NCBI GenBank assembly: GCA_046048295.1
Contig: JBJOGJ010000235.1
Location: 1-6,057 of the forward strand
Origin: CBDCWA01 sp046048295
GTDB taxonomy: Bacteria > Pseudomonadota > Alphaproteobacteria > Rhizobiales > Hyphomicrobiaceae
Reading direction: 5' to 3'
Length of the DNA: 6,057 nucleotides
The notes under the pieces were generated by a model that saw only the letters and a program-made list of their open reading frames with translations, did no database searches and was not told where the DNA came from. A program made the translations under genes and the position numbers. Shown one piece after another: positions 1 to 4,374 of the stretch. The stretch's first letter is position 1, and each line of letters opens with the position of its first letter.

Positions 1-909
1 TGCGAGGAAGGCGGTCAGCGGATCGGTGCCGACCAGCCAGACGAGCATCACGGCCGACAGCGCGCAAAGCAGGATCAGCGCCGCCACGCCCGCCAGCATC
101 ACCGGCAGCACCTTGATTGCATAGAGGATCGTACTGCGCTGGAACCTGAGGCCCACCCACCAGCCGATCACTGCAAACGCGAGAATGATCAGCCACGGTG
201 GAATGGTGATCGTAAAGAAGCCCATCCCCTGCAGGATGGCGCCGATCATCAGCGGCAGGAACACGCCACCGGAGGGGATCGGCGACAGACGGGCCGCAAT
301 CGCGCCAGCCGCCATCGCACCGAAAGTTGCGAGGATGTCCGGCAGCTTTTCTGCGAGCGATGCCGCCTTAGAGCCGGCGGCCAGGTCCTGTGCCTCGACG
401 CCGAACACCAGCCGCGAGACGAGCGTCGCGACGATCACGACCATCACCACGCGCAGGAATTGCATGAGCGCCACCATGCGCGGGTCGGCGCCGAACTGTT
501 CCGACATCACGATCATGCCGGTGGCTGCACCCGGCGAGCATCCCCAGGCGGCGGTTGTCCCGGGCAGCAATTTCGTACGCGCCATTAGCCAGCCGGCGAA
601 AGCGCTCGCGAAGACGGTGGTCATGACCACCAGCAGTATCGGCGCCCAGTCCGTTGCGATCACCGCCAGCGCCTTCGGATCGAGTGCGCGAGCGATGAGC
701 ACCCCGACGACCGCTTGCGCGCCGAGCAGAAAGGGCCGGGATACGGACATCTGTGTTCCCCTGGCCCCGAACGCCATGGCGACCAGCATGGGCCCGACCA
801 GAAATGACGCCGGCAGTCCGACGGTGCTGAAGGCGAAGCTCAGCACCGCCGATCCGGCGATCAGCGCAGCCCAAGACTGAAGCGTCTTGGAGGAAAACGA
901 AATGCTCAC
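1..909 (-). CDS. AbrB-family integral membrane protein (COG3180 type), C-terminus beyond window
   Basis: The frame is open from a GTG at 909 to the window edge, giving 303 residues without a stop. The GTG is chosen because GGAG lies 7 bases upstream and no ATG precedes it in frame. The protein is strongly hydrophobic, with apparent membrane segments near residues 14-30, 36-48, 60-74, 89-109, 147-169, 190-208, 215-234, 238-255 and 266-294. Residues 117-153 carry the AbrB-domain signature: a small-residue SPGAATGM loop, then SEQFGADPRMVAL and an FLRV stretch. Family members run to about 350 residues with the signature repeated in the second half. The second copy would start just outside the window, after DPLTAFLA. 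These proteins are often labelled 'ammonia monooxygenase' or 'AbrB transcriptional regulator', but the sequence is a membrane protein, probably a transporter of unknown substrate. It lies downstream of the VOC gene on the same strand, but 317 bases away, so it may have its own promoter. Confidence 0.88.
   Translation of the reverse strand, partial: MSISFSSKTLQSWAALIAGSAVLSFAFSTVGLPASFLVGPMLVAMAFGARGTQMSVSRPFLLGAQAVVGVLIARALDPKALAVIATDWAPILLVVMTTVFASAFAGWLMARTKLLPGTTAAWGCSPGAATGMIVMSEQFGADPRMVALMQFLRVVMVVIVATLVSRLVFGVEAQDLAAGSKAASLAEKLPDILATFGAMAAGAIAARLSPIPSGGVFLPLMIGAILQGMGFFTITIPPWLIILAFAVIGWWVGLRFQRSTILYAIKVLPVMLAGVAALILLCALSAVMLVWLVGTDPLTAFLA
871..890 (-). repeat. Short hairpin inside the first codons of the AbrB-family gene
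   Basis: CCAAGAC (871-877) and GTCTTGG (884-890) form a perfect 7-base inverted repeat around a 6-base loop. In the minus-strand mRNA this falls at codons 7-13, about 20 bases after the GTG start. A fold there could slow ribosome entry or be chance; no regulatory role is shown. Confidence 0.4.
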
Positions 910-916
910 AGGCGGG

Positions 917-920
917 CTCC
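917..920 (-). promoter_or_regulatory. Shine-Dalgarno site that fixes the GTG start
   Basis: The minus strand reads GGAG, seven bases, then GTG at 909-907. This spacing is close to ideal and is the main reason for choosing the GTG over later in-frame ATG codons, which would cut into the first membrane segment. Confidence 0.7.
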
Positions 921-943
921 GGGGGGATGAGACGACGGAGTCA

Positions 944-957
944 TAGCACGTAGCACG
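944..957. repeat. Tandem 7-base duplication in the AbrB-family leader
   Basis: TAGCACG occurs twice back to back (944-950 and 951-957), about 35 bases upstream of the GTG start on the minus strand. It could be part of a promoter or operator, or a simple slippage product. Confidence 0.5.
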
Positions 958-1017
958 TCGGCTCGGTCAGGCACACCTCCGACATCGGCCTGCCGAACGT
1001 TGCGCCCACCGTCCCGA

Positions 1018-1045
1018 CACCGTCACCCCAACACTGTCACCCCAA
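1018..1045. repeat. Two near-identical 14-base direct repeats upstream of the AbrB-family gene
   Basis: CACCGTCACCCCAA (1018-1031) is followed directly by CACTGTCACCCCAA (1032-1045), with one difference in 14 bases. A partial third unit, CACCGTCCCGA, precedes them at 1007-1017. The array lies about 110-135 bases upstream of the GTG start on the minus strand. Tandem head-to-tail copies can be regulator binding sites; no known consensus was recognised. Confidence 0.6.
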
Positions 1046-1083
1046 GACCGCCGTCCCGCTACCGCCGACCCACTCCCGCCATC

Positions 1084-1103
1084 ATGGCCGCGCAGGCGGC
1101 CAT
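1084..1103. repeat. Perfect 8-base GC-rich hairpin in the intergenic gap
   Basis: ATGGCCGC (1084-1091), a 4-base loop, and GCGGCCAT (1096-1103) form a perfect stem. It lies about 120 bases downstream of the VOC stop on the minus strand. There is no T-run on either side, so it is not a classical intrinsic terminator, though it could mark a transcript 3' end after trimming. Confidence 0.4.
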
Positions 1104-1226
1104 CCACGTGCCTTTGAACCTGCGCGCCGAATGCAGCAGGGCGCAACAGTTCGCCTCGAAGCACATTGGCTGGGTCAGACGCGCCTCCAACACCCGCCAC
1201 CCGGATATTGGCCCAACGCGAACGCC

Positions 1227-2036
1227 CTACCCGCGCTCGCTGACGCCGATCATCGTGAAGTCGGGGTCCGACATGAAGTGCTCCGAGATCGGGCACTGCT
1301 GCTTTACGAGTGCCAGGCGCTTGCTCTGTTCAGGTCCGAGCCCGACCGGAATCGGATTCAAACAGGGATTGACGCCGACGCAGTCGTCCAGGTCCGCCTT
1401 GAGCTTGTCGAGGTTCTCGACGGTGAAGCCGATGTGGTCCATGCCGGTCGGCAGGATTGACTGGCCCTGGAAGTTCTTGATCTTCCACGGCATGATCATC
1501 AGCGTCACCTTGCCGTCCGTCAGGTAGTGGTTCGGGTCGCCGGCCTTCGAGTTCTGCTCCTTGAGGTCGAACACGTCGATGTAGAAACGCGCCATCTCGT
1601 CGGGACGCATCGTGCGAAGTGCGACGTGGGAGATGCAGCGCTCGGCCTGCTCGCCAGCGTTCTCGACGTAGATCGCGTCACGGTTCTTCGATTGCTTCTG
1701 CGACAGGTCGAACACGTTTCCATCGGGATCGTTGCCGGTCACGGCAGCAAACGGGCGTGTGCTCGGCCGCTCGACGTAGTCGGCCTGGTCGTACTTCCTG
1801 AGCCGTTCGTAGGTTTCTTCCATGCTGTCGACCTGGATGCCGAAATGGTCGAGCCCGGCAGGCCGCCCAGCCTTGCGTGGGTTGATGTTCAAGCCGACGT
1901 AGCCGTCTCCGACCGTAATCGCCCGGCTTGGCCGGTCCTTCGCCGAACGGTTCATCTTGAACACGGACTGGTAGAACGCGGCGAGCAGCGTGTACTTCTC
2001 GCTGACGATTGCGACGTGATTGATTTTCGCGGACAT
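1227..2036 (-). CDS. Tandem VOC-superfamily protein (glyoxalase / extradiol-dioxygenase-like)
   Basis: The product is 269 residues with two vicinal-oxygen-chelate domains. The first spans about residues 3-115 (INHVAIV, LDHFGIQV, then DPDGNVFDL). The second spans about 133-267 (ISHVALR, MDHIGFTV, then SDPDFTMIGV). Metal ligands in this superfamily are usually His/His/Glu. The first domain shows His7, His64 and Asp110, so Asp stands where Glu is usual. The second has His137 and His201 but Gly264 at the third position. The start at MSAKINHVAI is preferred over an in-frame ATG 26 codons earlier, because GAAGGAAG lies 6 bases upstream and the VOC fold begins right after it. The enzyme is probably cytoplasmic. 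Ring cleavage, isomerisation or lyase chemistry on a pathway intermediate are all possible; substrate and reaction cannot be assigned. It is transcribed divergently from the binding-protein operon. Confidence 0.87.
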   Translation of the reverse strand: MSAKINHVAIVSEKYTLLAAFYQSVFKMNRSAKDRPSRAITVGDGYVGLNINPRKAGRPAGLDHFGIQVDSMEETYERLRKYDQADYVERPSTRPFAAVTGNDPDGNVFDLSQKQSKNRDAIYVENAGEQAERCISHVALRTMRPDEMARFYIDVFDLKEQNSKAGDPNHYLTDGKVTLMIMPWKIKNFQGQSILPTGMDHIGFTVENLDKLKADLDDCVGVNPCLNPIPVGLGPEQSKRLALVKQQCPISEHFMSDPDFTMIGVSERG

Positions 2037-2071
2037 GGGACGCTTCCTTCCGTTCTTTGATGCTGGATAAG

Positions 2072-2101
2072 ATTCTATTCCCGGAGTCTGTCGGTTACCA
2101 A
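2072..2101 (-). promoter_or_regulatory. Candidate sigma-70 promoter for the VOC gene
   Basis: On the minus strand TTGGTA (2101-2096) and TAGAAT (2077-2072) are separated by 18 bases. The -10 hexamer matches TATAAT at five of six positions and the -35 matches TTGACA at four. Transcription would start near 2065, giving a leader of about 30 bases that contains the GAAGGAAG ribosome site. Confidence 0.4.
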
Positions 2102-2133
2102 GCCAAATCGGCATGAATTCCTCGCCCGTCGCT

Positions 2134-2150
2134 GGGCAGGTGGCTTGCCC
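2134..2150. repeat. Small dyad in the divergent promoter region
   Basis: GGGCAGG (2134-2140) pairs with CTTGCCC (2144-2150) across a 3-base loop; six pairs are Watson-Crick and one is G-T. It lies about 75-90 bases upstream of the binding-protein start and could be an operator half-site pair. No named regulator can be assigned. Confidence 0.3.
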
Positions 2151-2212
2151 GCGGATTCTGCGCTACTGTCCGTTCCAGCAGGCACGTCAAGACCTGCGCC
2201 GCGGCCCATCAG

Positions 2213-2218
2213 AGGAGG
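2213..2218 (+). promoter_or_regulatory. Strong Shine-Dalgarno site for the binding protein
   Basis: AGGAGG lies four bases before the ATG at 2223. It decides the start: an earlier in-frame ATG at 2145 would place 26 polar, proline-rich residues ahead of an otherwise perfect signal peptide. Confidence 0.75.
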
Positions 2219-2222
2219 AAAG

Positions 2223-3290
2223 ATGCAACCCGTGAAAGCCTTGATCCCCGTATCCGCAGCAGTTGCGCTCGTCTGCGCCGCGCTGCCGGCCGAAGCCCAG
2301 GATCCCTTCTACAAGGGCAAGACGGTAACTATCATTACTTCCACCGGGTCAGGCGGTGCCTACGACCTCGGTGCCCGTACAGTCGCCACCCACATGCCGA
2401 AGCATCTTGCTGGCAACCCGACGATGATCGTCAAGAACATGCCGGGCGGTGGCCACACGCGCGCAACCAATTTCCTCTATACGCAGGCGCCCAAGGACGG
2501 CACCACGATAGGAACCGTCTCCAACACCATACCGATGCACCAGGTCCTGAATGGCAAGGGCGTGCGCTACGACGCAGCCAAGCTCAACTGGATCGGATCG
2601 ACCGGCATTTCAAATCCGACCATCGCCGTCTGGCATACGGCCGGCATCGACTCGATCGAGGGAGCCAAGAAGAAGGAGTTGCCCGCGGGCGCGACGGGCG
2701 CCGGTTCCGGCACATTCATCTACCCCAATGTGCTGAACAACATGATTGGTACGAAATTCAAGATCGTCGCCGGTTATCGCCGTTCCGCCGAGATCGACCT
2801 CGCCATGGAGCGCGGCGAGGTCCTGGTGCGTGGCGGTGGCAGCTATTCCGGCTACGCGGAGGAAAAGGGAGACTGGATCAAGGACGGCAAGTTGAAGATC
2901 ATCGTCCAGATTGGCCCGAAAAGAATTCCTGAGCTGAAGAATGTGCCCCTCATGCACGAGCTTGGCGAGACCGAAGAGCAGCGCAGGATCCTCCGGCTGA
3001 TCTCTTCGCCCGCTTTGATGGGAAGGCCCTATGTGGCTCCGCCTGAGCTGGCCAAGGAGCGCATTTCCGAACTCCGTCGAGCCTTTGATGCCACCGTCAA
3101 GGACCCAGCCTTCGTAGCCGAGTCTAAGAAGCGCGCTCTCGACCTGGACCCGTCCACTGGCGAGGAGATCGAGAAGGTCGTGGCGGATATCATCAGTTCG
3201 CCTGCTGCACTCGTCGCGAAGGCGAAAGCCGCAATGGAGCCGCCGATAGGACTCGTGTTCCCCGAGAAGAAGAAAAAGAAGAAGGAATAG
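2223..3290 (+). CDS. TctC/Bug-type periplasmic solute-binding protein
   Basis: The product is 355 residues, slightly longer than the usual 320-330 for TctC (Bug) receptors of tripartite tricarboxylate transporters. Residues 1-25 form a Sec signal peptide: Lys5, a hydrophobic stretch, then cleavage after Ala-Glu-Ala, leaving Gln26. The mature protein opens with FYKGKTVTII and a Gly/Ser-rich ligand loop (STGSGGAYD, 40-48) whose Asp48 matches the conserved family Asp. A PGGG turn and the APKDGTTIG motif follow, both typical of the family. It should bind a carboxylate-bearing ligand in the periplasm and pass it to a membrane partner. No TctA or TctB gene lies in the window, so it is an orphan receptor as seen here. 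The C-terminus ends in six consecutive lysines between two glutamates, which is unusual. It is the first gene of the plus-strand set, followed by an aromatic-ring dioxygenase 49 bases downstream, so an aromatic acid ligand is an inference. Confidence 0.92.
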   Translation: MQPVKALIPVSAAVALVCAALPAEAQDPFYKGKTVTIITSTGSGGAYDLGARTVATHMPKHLAGNPTMIVKNMPGGGHTRATNFLYTQAPKDGTTIGTVSNTIPMHQVLNGKGVRYDAAKLNWIGSTGISNPTIAVWHTAGIDSIEGAKKKELPAGATGAGSGTFIYPNVLNNMIGTKFKIVAGYRRSAEIDLAMERGEVLVRGGGSYSGYAEEKGDWIKDGKLKIIVQIGPKRIPELKNVPLMHELGETEEQRRILRLISSPALMGRPYVAPPELAKERISELRRAFDATVKDPAFVAESKKRALDLDPSTGEEIEKVVADIISSPAALVAKAKAAMEPPIGLVFPEKKKKKKE

Positions 3291-3329
3291 TGCAGCAGGC
3301 GGGCGTGTCGCGCGCCCGCCTCCACTGCA
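3291..3329 (+). other. Strong nested hairpin between the binding protein and dioxygenase genes
   Basis: Directly after the stop codon, AGGCGGGCGTG (3297-3307) pairs with CGCGCCCGCCT (3311-3321) across a TCG loop: 11 pairs, one of them G-T. An outer arm of TGCAG (3291-3295) with CTGCA (3325-3329) extends it. No T-run follows, so it is not a textbook terminator. It more likely acts as a partial attenuator or as a 3' stabiliser that keeps binding-protein mRNA more abundant than the enzyme mRNAs. It ends only 10 bases before the dioxygenase ATG. Confidence 0.6.
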
Positions 3330-3339
3330 TCGTGACCGC

Positions 3340-4365
3340 ATGACCGCTCCGAGCGATCCCCCTTTGGACAGCGATATCCGCGCCGCATGGGCAGCGGCCA
3401 ACGTGCGCCCGCTATGGGAGAGCCGTGCGGCCCATCAACGTGGCATGAAGCCCGTAGAGCCGGGTCACATCTGGCACTGGTCAGCGCTTGAGCCACTGAT
3501 CCGCCAGGCACTCGATCTCACCAGCATGGAAGCGATCGAGCGCCGCGTGCTCTGTCTCGTGAGCCCGCATCAGCAGCCGGTTGGCGGTGCGGCTGGCACG
3601 GTCACCAACATCAACGCCAACATCCAGATCCTGAAGCCCGGCGAGACGGCGCGCCCCCATCGCCACTCGATGAATGCACTCCGCTTCGTCCTCGAAGGAG
3701 AGGGAGCTGCAACTCTTGTAGATGGCAAGAACTGCCCGATGGCGTTCGGCGATCTCGTCACGACGCCCGGCTGGTGCTGGCACGAGCACGCTCACTCCGG
3801 GGAAGGCCCCTGCATCTGGCTCGATGTGCTCGACGCCTCCCTTCACCGCTACCTCGGCACCGACCGCTTCGAGCCCGGCCCCTCCAACGATCTGCCGCCG
3901 ACAATTCCCGACGCAGCTTATGCCTCAGCATGTCTCGTGCCGGACATCGAAGCCACGAATGCCGCCTATTCGCCCGTTTTCCGTTACCCCTGGGCCGATG
4001 CCGCCGCTGCCGTGGCCCGTGCCCCCGTCTCGCGCGATGGTACACGCCGCGTCCGCTACACCAACCCGCTTGCCGGCGGCCCGGTGATGGCTTTCCTCGA
4101 CTGCTACCTCATCGAACTGGAGGCGGATCGGTCTTCCCTGCCCATGCGAACGTCCGCCAACTCCGTCTACGCCGTTGTCGAAGGCAGCGGCCGGTCGACC
4201 GTCGGCGAACAGACGTTCGAGTGGGGGCCGCGCGACATCTTCTCCTGCCCGCACGACAACTGGATCAGCCATCGTCCGGACACGGGGACCGCGCGGCTCT
4301 TCCAGGTAACCGACCGCGAGGTCCTGCGCCGCCTCGATCTGCTTGCCGAAGAATTCCGCACATGA
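3340..4365 (+). CDS. Gentisate 1,2-dioxygenase-like bicupin ring-cleavage dioxygenase
   Basis: The product is 341 residues, close to the usual length for gentisate/salicylate dioxygenases (about 340-380). The N-terminal AANVRPLWE motif and the ERRVLCL stretch (67-73) are family hallmarks. The first cupin (about 90-165) has the Fe(II) triad His107, His109 and His148, with Arg115 (ALRFVLEG), Gln96, His150 and Asp162 also kept. The second cupin (about 250-325; YAVVEGSG, then FEWGPRDIFSCP) lacks a His triad, as is common in the family. Known members open a hydroxylated benzoate between the ring carbons bearing carboxyl and hydroxyl, using O2. Two substrate-pocket positions differ from the norm: Asn92 and Asn94 replace the expected Trp and Gly/Ala, so gentisate itself may not be the substrate. 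No Shine-Dalgarno site is visible before the ATG; this start is kept because conserved N-terminal residues follow it. Salicylate or 1-hydroxy-2-naphthoate dioxygenase relatives are alternatives. Confidence 0.85.
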   Translation: MTAPSDPPLDSDIRAAWAAANVRPLWESRAAHQRGMKPVEPGHIWHWSALEPLIRQALDLTSMEAIERRVLCLVSPHQQPVGGAAGTVTNINANIQILKPGETARPHRHSMNALRFVLEGEGAATLVDGKNCPMAFGDLVTTPGWCWHEHAHSGEGPCIWLDVLDASLHRYLGTDRFEPGPSNDLPPTIPDAAYASACLVPDIEATNAAYSPVFRYPWADAAAAVARAPVSRDGTRRVRYTNPLAGGPVMAFLDCYLIELEADRSSLPMRTSANSVYAVVEGSGRSTVGEQTFEWGPRDIFSCPHDNWISHRPDTGTARLFQVTDREVLRRLDLLAEEFRT

Positions 4366-4369
4366 GGAG
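4364..4369 (+). promoter_or_regulatory. Shine-Dalgarno site overlapping the dioxygenase stop codon
   Basis: GAGGAG begins inside the TGA stop of the dioxygenase and lies 5 bases before the ATG at 4375. The overlap implies translational coupling of the dioxygenase and hydroxylase. Confidence 0.8.
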
Positions 4370-4374
4370 CAGCG

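Larger units (their letters stand above)
910..1226. other. 317-base intergenic region with short repeats, no convincing gene
   Basis: This gap separates the VOC stop (1227) from the AbrB-family start (909), both on the minus strand. Open frames here lack ribosome sites and overlap the flanking gene, so they are not called. The region holds a 7-base tandem duplication (944-957), a 14-base direct repeat (1018-1045) and a GC-rich hairpin (1084-1103). No clear -35/-10 pair was recognised, although a gap this long makes a separate promoter for the AbrB-family gene likely. Confidence 0.6.
2037..2222. promoter_or_regulatory. Divergent control region between the VOC gene and the binding-protein operon
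   Basis: These 186 bases separate two start codons facing away from each other, so promoters for both directions are expected here. A sigma-70-like promoter is visible for the VOC side (2072-2101). For the plus side no convincing -35/-10 pair was found. A short dyad lies at 2134-2150. The middle part (2051-2115) is richer in A and T than the neighbouring genes, as expected for a promoter. Confidence 0.6.

Noticed and set aside
185..880. Long plus-strand open frame opposite the membrane protein
   Set aside because: Its translation is low-complexity (Ala/Ser/Thr/Pro-rich), with no family signature. It is antisense to a clear AbrB-family protein, so it is a GC-rich shadow.
1..909. Reading the AbrB-family gene as a transcription factor or an ammonia monooxygenase
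   Set aside because: The protein is almost entirely hydrophobic membrane segments, with no DNA-binding domain or monooxygenase metal site; those names come from legacy labels.
967..1296. Minus-strand open frame in the intergenic gap
   Set aside because: It overlaps the end of the VOC gene, is Arg/Gly-rich without recognisable motifs, and has no ribosome site. The gap is better read as non-coding.
2064..2080. Imperfect dyad GGATAAGATTCTATTCC as a regulator operator
   Set aside because: Only the outer GGA/TCC and inner AGA/TCT arms match. It overlaps the candidate -10 box, so the symmetry is weak and likely incidental.
2037..2114. Upstream ATG extending the VOC protein by 26 residues
   Set aside because: The extension is not VOC-like and would run through the candidate -10 box, while the later ATG has a well-placed GAAGGAAG site.
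2145..2222. Upstream ATG extending the binding protein by 26 residues
   Set aside because: It would bury the signal peptide behind a proline-rich stretch. The ATG at 2223 has AGGAGG just upstream and gives a normal Sec signal.
3291..3329. Calling the intergenic hairpin an intrinsic terminator
   Set aside because: The stem is strong but no T-run follows, and the dioxygenase gene starts 10 bases later in the same direction.
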